Assembly (NCBI RefSeq): GCF_022549215.1
Contig: NZ_JAKZFC010000001.1
Span: forward strand, 682,001-746,000
DNA: 64,000 nucleotides
Direction of reading: 5' to 3'
From: Solibacillus palustris
GTDB lineage: Bacteria; Bacillota; Bacilli; Bacillales_A; Planococcaceae
Made by a program: the position numbers and the translations under genes
Shown: piece after piece, positions 19,821 through 28,489 of the stretch
Position numbering within the stretch: position 1 is the stretch's first letter
How the letters are laid out: each line of letters begins with the position of its first letter
The notes under the pieces: model-generated
Database searches by the model: none
What the model was told of the DNA's origin: nothing
What the model saw: only the letters and a program-made list of their open reading frames with translations

Positions 19821-20486
19821 ATGATTAAAATTGCACCATCGATTTTAGCAGCAGATTTTGCAAAGTTAGGTCAAGAAGTAAAAGAAGTGGAAGCAGCAGG
19901 GGCAGAACTGATTCATATCGACGTAATGGATGGCCATTTCGTACCGAATATTTCATTTGGAGCAATTGCATTAGAGGCGATTCGTCCACTTTCTACATTG
20001 CCAATGGACGTGCATTTAATGATTGAAAATCCAGACCAGTATATTGAACAGTTCGCAAAAGCGGGCGCGGATTATATTACTGTTCATGTGGAAGCGTGTC
20101 GACACCTCCATCGCACGATTCAATTAATTCGCTCATTTGGCGTAAAACCAGGTGTTGTGTTAAACCCACATACTCCGATTGAATCAATCCAACATGTGTT
20201 AGAAGATGTGGATATGGTGTTATTTATGACGGTAAACCCAGGTTTTGGCGGGCAAAAATTCATTGAGTCGGTTGTACCAAAAGTAGAAGCATTATCGAAA
20301 ATTGTTAAAGAGCGCGGCTTAAATATCGAGATTGAAATTGATGGCGGTATTAATGCAGAGACAATCGTACCTTGTGCGAAAGCGGGGGCAACGATTTTCG
20401 TAGCAGGCTCAGCAATTTACGGAAAAGAAGATCGCGCACAAGCTTTACAAGAAATTAAACAAGCAGGACTTTCAGCAATTAAGTGA
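19821..20486 (+). CDS. rpe: Ribulose-phosphate 3-epimerase
   Basis: A 221-residue TIM-barrel enzyme that interconverts ribulose 5-phosphate and xylulose 5-phosphate in the pentose phosphate pathway. Family motifs are APSILAADFAKLGQE, HIDVMDGHFVPNISFG (metal ligands His and Asp), DVHLMIENP, MTVNPGFGGQKF and EIDGGINAET (second catalytic Asp). The stop overlaps the GTG start of thiN by four bases (GTGA). Confidence 0.97.
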   Translation: MIKIAPSILAADFAKLGQEVKEVEAAGAELIHIDVMDGHFVPNISFGAIALEAIRPLSTLPMDVHLMIENPDQYIEQFAKAGADYITVHVEACRHLHRTIQLIRSFGVKPGVVLNPHTPIESIQHVLEDVDMVLFMTVNPGFGGQKFIESVVPKVEALSKIVKERGLNIEIEIDGGINAETIVPCAKAGATIFVAGSAIYGKEDRAQALQEIKQAGLSAIK

Positions 20487-21112
20487 TTGTAGCTATTTGC
20501 GCAGGCGGCCCCTTAAGTGAGGTCGCCTTTTCTTTAAAGCCTGATATATGGATTGGTGTCGATCGAGGGGCCTTATATTTAGTGGATGAGGCAATTGTTC
20601 CTAATGCTATTGTCGGTGATTTTGATTCGGTATCTGCCGAGGAATTTGCGCGAATTTCGAAAGCGGTACAGTATATTGAACAATTTCAGGCTGAAAAGGA
20701 TGAAACAGATACAGATTTAGCGCTTGAAAAGGCATTGGGTTATGCTCCAACAGAAATTTGGCTGACAGGTGTTACAGGTGGCCGTCTAGATCATTATGAG
20801 GCTGTATTGCGTTCTGTCTACCATTTACAGCAGCAACATCCAAATATCGTTTTTAAAATCGTCAATCCTTATAATGAAATTCAATTTTTAATGCCGGGGC
20901 AGCATGTATTACGAAAAGGAAATTATTCGTATGTATCGTTTTTTGCCTATGGTCAAACGCTGGTAAATGTTACGTTACGTGGCGTCAAATACGAAACGAC
21001 GGATGAAGTCATTGAACAAGGAACAACGCGCTTTACAAGTAATGAAATACTTTCTGAAGGGTCTATATCTTTTCTTGGCGGCATATGTTTAATGATAAAG
21101 AGTAGAGACTAG
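20483..21112 (+). CDS. thiN: Thiamine pyrophosphokinase
   Basis: A 209-residue enzyme that converts thiamine to thiamine pyrophosphate. The N-terminal catalytic domain has the early ICAGGPLSE, GVDRGALYL, IVGDFDSVS and EKDETDTDLALEKAL (metal- and ATP-binding acidic residues), then TGVTGGRLDHYEA. The C-terminal half is the thiamine-binding beta domain. The start is GTG 20483, coupled to the rpe stop. In B. subtilis the same slot holds yloS (thiN) followed by spoVM and rpmB, as here. Confidence 0.93.
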   Translation: MIVAICAGGPLSEVAFSLKPDIWIGVDRGALYLVDEAIVPNAIVGDFDSVSAEEFARISKAVQYIEQFQAEKDETDTDLALEKALGYAPTEIWLTGVTGGRLDHYEAVLRSVYHLQQQHPNIVFKIVNPYNEIQFLMPGQHVLRKGNYSYVSFFAYGQTLVNVTLRGVKYETTDEVIEQGTTRFTSNEILSEGSISFLGGICLMIKSRD

Positions 21113-21122
21113 GAGGAGTAAT

Positions 21123-21215
21123 TTGAAGGTGTATACATTTCAATTACCAAAATGGGTTAGTGGGATGGCAAGAGGCTGTGTAAAGCTGTTTCGACGAGAC
21201 AAGAAAGAAAAATGA
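21123..21215 (+). CDS. spoVM: Stage V sporulation protein M (30 residues)
   Basis: A TTG-started 30-codon ORF encoding a small amphipathic peptide that matches B. subtilis SpoVM (26 residues) in plan: MK.YT..LPK at the start with Pro9 kept, a hydrophobic/small middle (VSGMARG), then LFRRDKKEK in place of SFRKD. SpoVM binds the convex forespore membrane and anchors the spore-coat scaffold ATPase SpoIVA. AGGAGG at 21111-21116 overlaps the thiN stop and gives a 6-base spacing. A strong terminator follows. Position between thiN and rpmB is the same as in B. subtilis. The four extra C-terminal residues are basic or acidic (KKEK). Confidence 0.93.
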   Translation: MKVYTFQLPKWVSGMARGCVKLFRRDKKEK

Positions 21216-21219
21216 TGGG

Positions 21220-21259
21220 TAGCTATCGTTCGCTAATAGGCGGACGGTAGCTTTTTTTT
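21220..21259 (+). terminator. Terminator after spoVM
   Basis: A stem built from GCTATCGTTCGC and GCGGACGGTAGC with one mismatch, followed by eight Ts. It closes the long coaC-spoVM gene train. Confidence 0.9.
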
Positions 21260-21324
21260 GTGGAGTGGGAACGTTTTTCTAATATTTATAATGGAAGCTA
21301 TAAAAATACATTGATGTTTTATGG

Positions 21325-21764
21325 GTGTGGGAAACAGGAAAGTTGGTTAAATGGCAATTGTTAAATGAACTAGTGTTTGATCGGTTTCACAAGCCTATGT
21401 ATTTAGATAGTATTGAATTTGATGTGAAATTAACAAGGACTTTTGCTAGTGACAACTACCATGATCAGTTCAGCTGTAAACAATATGAAACTTATTATTA
21501 TACAATTCGCATACATCACATACTTCAAGGGCAAATTAGGACAGGTATAGGAATGCTGATAGCGCAATATGTAACGGAATTAAAGGAGCGATTATTGTCA
21601 TCATTTTTATATGATGATACTTTTTTGAAGTGGTATTGAAGTCTAGTTCATCTATTCCGGATTTTGAAAACCGAGAATTACATCATTATTTATATATTGT
21701 GGATGATTATTTGATTGACGTATTAACATTGATTCTGCCCACTATAAGTGAATTTCCCTTATAA
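21325..21764 (+). pseudogene. Frameshifted hypothetical ORF between spoVM and rpmB
   Basis: An ORF from 21325 gives about 104 residues and ends at 21639. If one T were added to the six-T run at 21621-21626, the frame would continue as FFEVVLKSSSSIPDF... to a TAA at 21762-21764, about 146 residues in total. Upstream, the same frame is open back to a stop at 21301-21303, reading YIDVLWVWETG without a convincing start or ribosome site, so the 5' end may be lost too. I do not recognise the family. It may be a decaying gene or a sequencing error in a homopolymer. Confidence 0.5.
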
Positions 21765-21790
21765 AATAAGTGGCTTAAATTATCTCAAAA

Positions 21791-21822
21791 TAAAAAGAGC
21801 ATCAGCAAAAGCTGACGCTCCG
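21791..21822 (-). terminator. Terminator of rpmB (minus strand)
   Basis: On the minus strand GAGCGTCAGC and GCTGATGCTC pair across TTTT, with one G/A mismatch inside the stem, followed by five Ts. Confidence 0.85.
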
Positions 21823-21829
21823 TACGCGA

Positions 21830-22018
21830 TTATACGCGCTCGATTTTACCTGATTTTAAAGCACGAGCAGAAACCCATACACGTTTTGGCTTACCGTCAA
21901 CTAAGATACGAACTTTTTGAAGGTTAGCACCCCAAGTACGTTTAGAAGCGTTCATAGCGTGTGAACGGTTGTTGCCTGTACGAGCTTTACGGCCAGTAAT
22001 TACGCATTGTTTTGGCAT
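21830..22018 (-). CDS. rpmB: 50S ribosomal protein L28
   Basis: A 62-residue basic ribosomal protein: start [16 protein letters not shown], then [11 protein letters not shown] and [14 protein letters not shown], all typical of L28. Only one cysteine (Cys5) is present, so this is a form without a four-cysteine zinc site. TAAGGAGG precedes the start on the minus strand. It is a single-gene unit with its own promoter and terminator, opposite to its neighbours as in B. subtilis. Confidence 0.97.
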   Translation of the reverse strand: MPKQCVITGRKARTGNNRSHAMNASKRTWGANLQKVRILVDGKPKRVWVSARALKSGKIERV

Positions 22019-22085
22019 TGTAAAATTCCTCCTTACAGCTGAATCTGAAATCTATATTTCAGTTCGATATTTCACATACCATAAT

Positions 22086-22114
22086 AATTTAACATACCTC
22101 CTGAATGAGTGCAA
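22086..22114 (-). promoter_or_regulatory. Sigma-A-type promoter of rpmB
   Basis: On the minus strand, -35 TTGCAC (22109-22114) and -10 TAAATT (22086-22091) are 17 bases apart. They sit about 70 bases before the rpmB start. Confidence 0.7.
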
Positions 22115-22469
22115 GACATTTTGCACAACCTTTCAAGAAAAAAACCTTTACACCTATTTTTGGCTGAAAGGCTTATAACTTTTTCGATGTAAAAATAGAG
22201 TGAAGTGACTGTACATGCAGTTAATAGCATGTCTTAAACGTCAATGGAGACTTATTATATGAAATATCTGCAACGAATTCAATTGTGCAAAATCATACTG
22301 AATTTTTTAGGGGAATTTAGGTAACTCACTTAGATTTTGTTACTTTGCACTCGTCGGATTTTGTCAGAAAAACAAGTTCAAACTAGACGAATACGAACGT
22401 TTTCTTTTATAATCGACTTTTGTATAGTACAATGTAGATTAGTTAACTAGAGCCAAGGGGGCATACACT
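22115..22469. other. Divergent intergenic region between rpmB and the Asp23-family gene
   Basis: About 355 AT-rich bases. The plus-strand promoter for 22470 probably lies near 22400-22435, where TATAAT (about 22410) and TACAAT (about 22428) occur, but neither has a convincing -35 box. I see no other gene or RNA here. Confidence 0.4.
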
Positions 22470-22832
22470 ATGTCAGTTGAATTAAATAATGAATTCGGCC
22501 ATATTGATATTTCCAACGATGTAATTGCACAAATTGCTGGTGGAGCGGCAATCGAATGCTACGGAATCGTGGGCATGGCTTCAAAACATCAAATTCGAGA
22601 TGGTTTAACAGATATTTTACGAAAAGAAAATTTTGCAAAAGGTGTACTTATTCGCCAAGAAGGTGAAGACTTACATATTGATATGTATATTATTGTAAGC
22701 TATGGTACGAAAATTTCAGAAATCGCATATCAAGTTCAATCAAAAGTAAAATACACAGTAAATAAAACATTAGGCATGAGCGTTAAGTCAGTTAACATTT
22801 TTGTTCAAGGCGTTCGTGTAGCGAACGTGTAA
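22470..22832 (+). CDS. yloU: Asp23/Gls24 family envelope-associated protein (YloU type)
   Basis: A 120-residue soluble protein of the Asp23/Gls24 family, which in Firmicutes is linked to cell-envelope stress. Typical features are the start with GHIDISNDVIAQIAGGAAIECYGIVGM (about 9-35) and the C-terminal VKYTVNKTLGMSVKSVNIFVQGV. AAGGGGG precedes the ATG. The downstream DAK2-domain gene follows with a short gap, the usual yloU-yloV pair. The biochemical role is not established. Confidence 0.88.
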   Translation: MSVELNNEFGHIDISNDVIAQIAGGAAIECYGIVGMASKHQIRDGLTDILRKENFAKGVLIRQEGEDLHIDMYIIVSYGTKISEIAYQVQSKVKYTVNKTLGMSVKSVNIFVQGVRVANV

Positions 22833-22850
22833 GAGGAGGAAATGAATCGG

Positions 22851-24497
22851 ATGAAGTCTTTAGACGGAATTAAATTTGCTGAAATGGTACAAATGGGCGC
22901 ACACCACTTATACCAAAACGCAGCATATGTAGATTCACTAAATGTATTCCCTGTACCAGACGGGGATACTGGGACAAATATGAATTTGTCTATGACATCT
23001 GGTGCAAAGGAAACGGAAGCAAACGTAAGCGAGCATATTGGGAAAGTAGCGCAAAGCTTATCAAAAGGATTACTTATGGGGGCACGCGGAAACTCAGGCG
23101 TTATTTTATCGCAATTATTCCGTGGTTTCGGCAAAGCAATCGAAAAAGAGGCAACAATCGACGCATTAGGTTTAGCAAAAGCATTCCAAGCGGGTGTTGA
23201 TACAGCGTACAAAGCTGTTATGAAGCCAGTGGAAGGGACAATCCTAACAGTAGCGCGTGAAGCAGCTGCTAAGGCGGTAGATGTTGCGGAAACAGAACAA
23301 GACATGATCGCCGTGATGGAAGTATTCACTAAAGAAGCAAAAGCATCACTTAACCGTACACCGGATCTTTTACCAGTGCTAAAAGAAGTTGGCGTAGTAG
23401 ATAGTGGTGGTCAAGGTTTACTATTCGTTTATGAAGGTTTCCTTGCCTCTATGAAGGGCGAGCCATTACCAGAGAAAAACGAATCTTCATTAGATGATTT
23501 AATTAATGCAGAACATCACCGTGTACAAGACTTCATGGATACATCGGAGATCGAGTTCGGCTATTGTACAGAAATTATGGTTCGCTTTGAAGAAGACAAA
23601 GCACCATTCGATGAAGAACAATTCCGCCAAGAACTAAACCCAATGGGTGACTCATTATTAGTTATTTCAGATGATGAAATTGCGAAAGTACATATTCACT
23701 CGGAAACTCCAGGTGCTGTACTAGCTGCGGGTCAAAAATACGGTAGCTTAATTAAAATCAAAGTAGATAACATGCGTGAGCAACACTCTGCTATTGTGAG
23801 TGACGCGCCAAAAGCACCTGCTAAAAAAGCGCAAACAAAAGTACCATATGCTGTTGTTACCATTGCAATGGGTGAAGGTGTGGCCAATTTATTACGTTCA
23901 ATCGGTGCTTCTTATGTCATTGAAGGCGGTCAAACAATGAATCCTTCAACAGAGGATATCGTAAAAGCTGTCCAAGAAATTGGTGCTGAGCGCGTATTAA
24001 TTTTACCGAATAACAAGAACATAATTATGGCTGCAGAGCAAGCGGCAGAGTTATTAGAAATTGAAGCAGCGGTTGTACCAACTAAAACGATTCCTCAAGG
24101 GATGGCGGCAATTTTAGCATTCAACCCAGAAGAGTCAGTTGAAAATAACAAAAACAACATGGCAAATGGCTTTGCACACGTAAAAACAGGTCAAGTAACA
24201 TTTGCTGTACGTGATACTTCAATCGACGGCGTTGAAATTCGTAAAGACGATTACATGGCTTTAGCAGAAGGGAAAATCATTTTATCAACAAAAGAAATGA
24301 TGGATGCTGCGAAGACAGTATTAGAAAACTTAATGGATGAAGATGCAGAAATTGTAACGGTGATTTACGGTGAAGATGCAGCAGCTGAGCAAGCTGAAGA
24401 ATTACAAAGCTTTATCGAAGAAAATTATCCAGATGCAGAAGTAGAAATCGTGGAAGGTAAGCAATCACTTTATCCATTCATCTTATCTGTAGAATAA
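22851..24497 (+). CDS. fakA: DAK2 domain fatty acid kinase FakA-type protein (YloV)
   Basis: A protein of about 548 residues. The N-terminal DAK2/DhaL domain has NVFPVPDGDTGTNMNLSM and GARGNSGVILSQLFRG, the metal-ATP binding loops. A middle region and a C-terminal FakA/DegV-like domain (from about residue 320, VPYAVVTIAMGEGVANLL) follow. FakA with FakB phosphorylates exogenous fatty acids; YloV of B. subtilis is the matching ortholog. Two in-frame ATGs exist, 22842 and 22851. AGGAGG at 22834-22839 is only two bases from the first, so I chose the second, although the first cannot be excluded. Confidence 0.88.
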   Translation: MKSLDGIKFAEMVQMGAHHLYQNAAYVDSLNVFPVPDGDTGTNMNLSMTSGAKETEANVSEHIGKVAQSLSKGLLMGARGNSGVILSQLFRGFGKAIEKEATIDALGLAKAFQAGVDTAYKAVMKPVEGTILTVAREAAAKAVDVAETEQDMIAVMEVFTKEAKASLNRTPDLLPVLKEVGVVDSGGQGLLFVYEGFLASMKGEPLPEKNESSLDDLINAEHHRVQDFMDTSEIEFGYCTEIMVRFEEDKAPFDEEQFRQELNPMGDSLLVISDDEIAKVHIHSETPGAVLAAGQKYGSLIKIKVDNMREQHSAIVSDAPKAPAKKAQTKVPYAVVTIAMGEGVANLLRSIGASYVIEGGQTMNPSTEDIVKAVQEIGAERVLILPNNKNIIMAAEQAAELLEIEAAVVPTKTIPQGMAAILAFNPEESVENNKNNMANGFAHVKTGQVTFAVRDTSIDGVEIRKDDYMALAEGKIILSTKEMMDAAKTVLENLMDEDAEIVTVIYGEDAAAEQAEELQSFIEENYPDAEVEIVEGKQSLYPFILSVE

Positions 24498-24542
24498 TTG
24501 ATCTTTGTTTTCAAGGAAATCAATATTTTGATTCTTAAAACA

Positions 24543-24578
24543 TTCGACTCTCGTATAATAGCGAGAGTCGTCTTTTCG
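24543..24578 (+). terminator. Terminator after fakA
   Basis: GACTCTCG pairs with CGAGAGTC across an 8-base loop, followed by GTCTTTTC. The T run is short, so termination may be partial. Confidence 0.65.
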
Positions 24579-24594
24579 TTTCGTGACAAGAAAT

Positions 24595-24623
24595 TTGTTA
24601 ATTGTAGCAAAAATGGTTACAAT
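24595..24623 (+). promoter_or_regulatory. Sigma-A-type promoter of sdaAB-sdaAA
   Basis: -35 TTGTTA (24595-24600) and -10 TACAAT (24618-24623) with a 17-base spacer, 42 bases before the sdaAB start. Confidence 0.7.
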
Positions 24624-24664
24624 GGTAGTAAATAAAAGAATCAAAGAAAAGGGAGGGACCACTT

Positions 24665-25327
24665 ATGAAATTTACGTCAGTTTTTGATATTATCGGTCCT
24701 GTAATGATCGGTCCTTCTTCGTCGCATACAGCAGGTGCTGCGCGAATTGGACGTGTAGCACGCGATTTATTTGGACGTCAGCCAAAATGGGTGAAAATTT
24801 ATTTGTATGGCTCGTTTGCAGAGACTTATCGTGGCCACGGGACAGATGTTGCGATTGTTGGCGGCTTGCTAGATTATGATACAGATGACGAGCGCATTAA
24901 AACGGCATTTGAAGAAGCGCAAAAAGCAGGCTTACAATTTGAATTTATTCCTGAAACGGCAAATAAAGAACATCCAAACACAGCGCGTTTATTGATGGGC
25001 GATGATGCAGGTGAAATGAGTGTTGAAGGGATTTCAATCGGTGGCGGTAAAATCGAAATTAGCGAAGTAAACGGATTCAAGCTACGTTTAACTGGTGGTA
25101 TGCCAGCGATTTTAGTTGTTCATGATGATCGCGCGGGCTGTATTGCCAACGTCGCGAACTGTTTAGCGATGCACGATGTCAATATTGGTCATATGGAAGT
25201 GTCTCGCATTGAGCGCGGATTAACGGCATTAATGGTTATTGAAGTTGACCAAAATATTGATGATCGCATTATAGAACAAATTTCTTACATCCCACATATA
25301 ACAAAAGTTTCGAAAATTAATAACTAA
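24665..25327 (+). CDS. sdaAB: L-serine dehydratase, beta subunit
   Basis: A 220-residue subunit of the iron-sulfur L-serine dehydratase, which turns serine into pyruvate and ammonia. The N-terminal domain has the signature IGPSSSHTAGAARIGR (about 16-31), and an ACT domain lies at the C-terminus (about 147-218, starting ILVVHDDRAGCIANV). GGGAGGG precedes the ATG. The alpha subunit gene follows after 11 bases. Confidence 0.95.
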   Translation: MKFTSVFDIIGPVMIGPSSSHTAGAARIGRVARDLFGRQPKWVKIYLYGSFAETYRGHGTDVAIVGGLLDYDTDDERIKTAFEEAQKAGLQFEFIPETANKEHPNTARLLMGDDAGEMSVEGISIGGGKIEISEVNGFKLRLTGGMPAILVVHDDRAGCIANVANCLAMHDVNIGHMEVSRIERGLTALMVIEVDQNIDDRIIEQISYIPHITKVSKINN

Positions 25328-25338
25328 GGGGTGAGCGT

Positions 25339-26259
25339 ATGGATGTATTATTTCGAAGTGTTCGAGAATTAGTAGACCTTGCTGAAAATGAAGGGAAGCA
25401 AATTTCAGAATTAATGATAGAGCAAGAAATGTTAATTAGCGGTCGTTCGCGTGATGAAATTTTTGCGCAAATGGATCGTAACTTAACAGTAATGGAAGAA
25501 GCGGTTGAGCGCGGGCTTCGCGGTGTACAATCCGTAACGGGCTTAACTGGTGGTGACGCAGTATTACTGCAAAAGTATATAGCACAGGGTAAGTCGTTAG
25601 CCGGGGATTTATTATTAGATGCAGTTAGTAAAGCGGTTGCTACGAATGAAGTCAATGCGGCAATGGGGACGATTTGTGCGACACCAACTGCGGGCTCTGC
25701 CGGTGTTGTACCAGGTACACTATTTGCAGTAAAAAATAAATTAAACCCAACGCGTGAGCAAATGATTCGCTATTTATTCACTTCAGGTGCATTTGGCTTT
25801 ATCGTAGCAAACAATGCGTCGATTTCTGGTGCTGAAGGTGGCTGTCAGGCAGAGGTCGGAAGCGCGTCGGCAATGGCAGCAGCGGCAATTGTTGAAATGG
25901 CGGGTGGTTCACCACAGCAAAGTTCAGAAGCATTTGCCATTACACTAAAAAACATGCTCGGACTTGTTTGTGATCCAGTAGCTGGACTTGTAGAAGTACC
26001 TTGTGTGAAACGTAATGCGATGGGGGCGTCAAATTCGCTTGTGGCAGCAGATATGGCATTGGCTGGCGTAACGAGCCGTATTCCATGTGACGAAGTAATT
26101 GGCGCGATGTATCGAATCGGTCAAGCTATGAGTCCGAACTTAAAAGAAACGGCACGTGGTGGTTTAGCGGCAACGCCAACAGGAAAAGCAATTACACATG
26201 CTATTTTTGAAGGTGGCAATTTAAAAGATATTTTAAAATCACGAACAGTTAGTCATTAA
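25339..26259 (+). CDS. sdaAA: L-serine dehydratase, iron-sulfur alpha subunit
   Basis: A 306-residue catalytic subunit carrying the 4Fe-4S cluster. Conserved cysteines occur in GAEGGCQAEVGSASAM, in GLVCDPVAGLVEVPCVKRNAMGAS, and near RIPCDEVIGAM, which matches the cluster-ligand pattern of the SdaAA family. The start MDVLFRSVRELVDLAE is typical. It forms a two-gene operon with sdaAB and is followed by a terminator. Confidence 0.95.
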   Translation: MDVLFRSVRELVDLAENEGKQISELMIEQEMLISGRSRDEIFAQMDRNLTVMEEAVERGLRGVQSVTGLTGGDAVLLQKYIAQGKSLAGDLLLDAVSKAVATNEVNAAMGTICATPTAGSAGVVPGTLFAVKNKLNPTREQMIRYLFTSGAFGFIVANNASISGAEGGCQAEVGSASAMAAAAIVEMAGGSPQQSSEAFAITLKNMLGLVCDPVAGLVEVPCVKRNAMGASNSLVAADMALAGVTSRIPCDEVIGAMYRIGQAMSPNLKETARGGLAATPTGKAITHAIFEGGNLKDILKSRTVSH

Positions 26260-26268
26260 ATTGAAATT

Positions 26269-26300
26269 GAATGTGTCCAAATGTGGATGCATTCTTTTTT
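26269..26300 (+). terminator. Terminator after sdaAA
   Basis: GAATG...TCC pairs with GGA...CATTC with a small internal mismatch, followed by six Ts. Confidence 0.75.
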
Positions 26301-26380
26301 GGTTTCTAACAGAACATATGCACTCATTTTGTGCTATGCTATGTACAAACATTAAAGTAAAGTAAAGGAAGTGTCGATCG

Positions 26381-28420
26381 ATGATTCATGAACCGGTTTC
26401 GAAGTTAAAAGGTATCGGAAAAGAAACAGCAGAACATTTAGCAAAAATCGGCATCGATAGCGTACATGATTTAATTTGGACATTTCCATATCGCCATGAA
26501 GATTTTAGATTAAAAGATTTAGCAGAAACACCTCATAATGAACGTGTTACTATTGAAGCGCGTGTAGAAAGTGAACCAACGGCATTATTTTTAGGGAAAA
26601 ATAAATCACGCTTACAATTTACAGCTTTAGCGGGAAGACATTTGATTAAAGTAGTGTTTTTTAACCAAAACTATTTACGCCAAAAAATTTCAACAGGCAT
26701 GATTATTACGATTACAGGAAAATGGGATCGGGGTCGACAAACGATCATTGGAAGCTCGGTAACATTTGGACCGAAAACCGAGCAAGTCGATTTTGAACCT
26801 GTATATAGTTTAAAAGGTGGTTTGCAGCAAAAGCGCTTCCGCAAGTATATGCGCCAGGCCCTTGATGCTGTAAAAGAAGAATTACCAGAAACGTTGCCGT
26901 ATACGATTCGTGATAGCTATCAATTGTTGGCGCTACAAGATGCGCTTGAGGGGGTACATTTCCCAACAGACGCCGATCAAGCAAAACAAGCACGACGTCG
27001 ATTTGTTTACGAGGAGTTGCTTGAATTTCAGTTGCGCATTCAAGCATTGCGAAAAGCAAATAAAGAACATGAAAAGGGCATTACAATTCGCTATGATTTA
27101 GAGAAGTTAAAAACATTTATTAAGGCATTACCATACGAATTAACGGGTGCCCAAAAACGTGTAGTAAATGAAATATGTAAAGATTTATTGGTCCCGCAGC
27201 GTATGAATCGCTTATTACAAGGTGACGTTGGTTCTGGTAAAACGGTTGTAGCGGCAATTGGTTTATACGCAGCAGTAACAGCTGGCTATCAAGGGGCATT
27301 AATGGCTCCGACTGAAATTTTAGCCGAACAGCATGCGGAAAACTTGCATGCTTGGTTTGAACCCATCGGCATTAATGTGGCGATATTATCTGGTTCGACA
27401 AAAGCAAAGGCGCGTCGAGAGCTGTTAGCTCAACTCACTGCTGGAGAAATCGATATTTTAATCGGGACGCATGCATTAATACAGCCAGATGTGGAATTTA
27501 ATAATTTAGGCTTTGTTATTACCGATGAGCAACACCGTTTTGGCGTAGAGCAACGACGTGTTTTACGAGATAAAGGTGAAAATCCAGATGTCTTGTTCAT
27601 GACGGCAACACCCATTCCCCGAACACTTGCTATTACGGCATTTGGTGAAATGGATGTATCGATTATAGATGAGCTACCAGCTGGACGAAAAGAAATTGAA
27701 ACACATTGGTTGAAAAAAGAACAACTTAATAGTGTGTTAATGCGAATGTCGCAAGAGCTGGAAGCCGGGCGCCAAGCGTATGTCATTACACCGCTAATTG
27801 AAGAATCGGATAAGCTTGATGTGCAAAATGCTGTCGATGCATATGAACATTTAGCGATGTACTTTGGGAGTCGTTTTAAAGTAGGGTTAATGCATGGCAA
27901 ATTGCATCCGGATGAAAAGGATGCTGTCATGCGAACTTTTAGTGATGGTGATATTCATGTACTCGTATCTACAACCGTTGTCGAAGTTGGTGTAAACGTT
28001 CCGAATGCGACGTTTATGACGATTTACGATGCCGAGCGCTTTGGTTTAGCGCAGCTTCATCAATTACGTGGACGTGTTGGACGTGGAGAACATCAGTCGT
28101 ATTGTGTATTAATTGCTGATCCGAAAACCGATGAGGGAAAAGAGCGTATGATGAGCATGACTGAAACAAATGACGGCTTCCGATTAGCTGAAAAAGATTT
28201 AGAGTTGCGCGGCTCGGGCGATTTTTTTGGTAAGCGTCAAAGTGGGGTGCCAGAATTTAAAATGGCAGATTTAGTGCATGATTACCGAACGCTTGAAACA
28301 GCGAGACAAGATGCGGCAAAAATGCTGTACGATGAAGCGTTTTGGCAAGACGCTGAGTATGAACCGTTACGTGAAAAACTTGTTTCTTCTGGTGTACTCG
28401 AAGGAAATCGTATCGATTAA
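26381..28420 (+). CDS. recG: ATP-dependent DNA helicase RecG
   Basis: A 679-residue superfamily 2 helicase that reverses stalled forks and processes branched DNA. The N-terminal wedge/OB domain (about 1-230) contains KGIGKETAEHL and FPYRHEDF. The motor has Walker A LLQGDVGSGKT (about 277-287), the box TDEQHRFGVEQR, TATPIPRTLA, and motif VI QLRGRVGRG. The C-terminal DLELRGSGDFFGKRQSG is diagnostic. AAAGGAAGTG precedes the ATG. In B. subtilis fapR follows directly; here a VOC-fold gene lies between. Confidence 0.97.
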   Translation: MIHEPVSKLKGIGKETAEHLAKIGIDSVHDLIWTFPYRHEDFRLKDLAETPHNERVTIEARVESEPTALFLGKNKSRLQFTALAGRHLIKVVFFNQNYLRQKISTGMIITITGKWDRGRQTIIGSSVTFGPKTEQVDFEPVYSLKGGLQQKRFRKYMRQALDAVKEELPETLPYTIRDSYQLLALQDALEGVHFPTDADQAKQARRRFVYEELLEFQLRIQALRKANKEHEKGITIRYDLEKLKTFIKALPYELTGAQKRVVNEICKDLLVPQRMNRLLQGDVGSGKTVVAAIGLYAAVTAGYQGALMAPTEILAEQHAENLHAWFEPIGINVAILSGSTKAKARRELLAQLTAGEIDILIGTHALIQPDVEFNNLGFVITDEQHRFGVEQRRVLRDKGENPDVLFMTATPIPRTLAITAFGEMDVSIIDELPAGRKEIETHWLKKEQLNSVLMRMSQELEAGRQAYVITPLIEESDKLDVQNAVDAYEHLAMYFGSRFKVGLMHGKLHPDEKDAVMRTFSDGDIHVLVSTTVVEVGVNVPNATFMTIYDAERFGLAQLHQLRGRVGRGEHQSYCVLIADPKTDEGKERMMSMTETNDGFRLAEKDLELRGSGDFFGKRQSGVPEFKMADLVHDYRTLETARQDAAKMLYDEAFWQDAEYEPLREKLVSSGVLEGNRID

Positions 28421-28424
28421 AGGT

Positions 28425-28451
28425 TTGAAATTTAGAAAATTGTGGTACAAT
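28425..28451 (+). promoter_or_regulatory. Possible promoter of the VOC-fold gene
   Basis: TTGAAA (28425-28430) and TACAAT (28446-28451), 15 bases apart, with an extended -10 TG at 28443-28444. The spacing is short, so the extended -10 is the main support. Confidence 0.5.
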
Positions 28452-28489
28452 AAAAGGCAAAAAATTAAAATAGAAATGAGGAATAATGA

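Noticed and set aside
22094-22102. AGGAGG on the minus strand inside the rpmB promoter spacer
   Set aside because: No start codon with coding sequence follows at a suitable distance; a better AGGAGG precedes rpmB itself.
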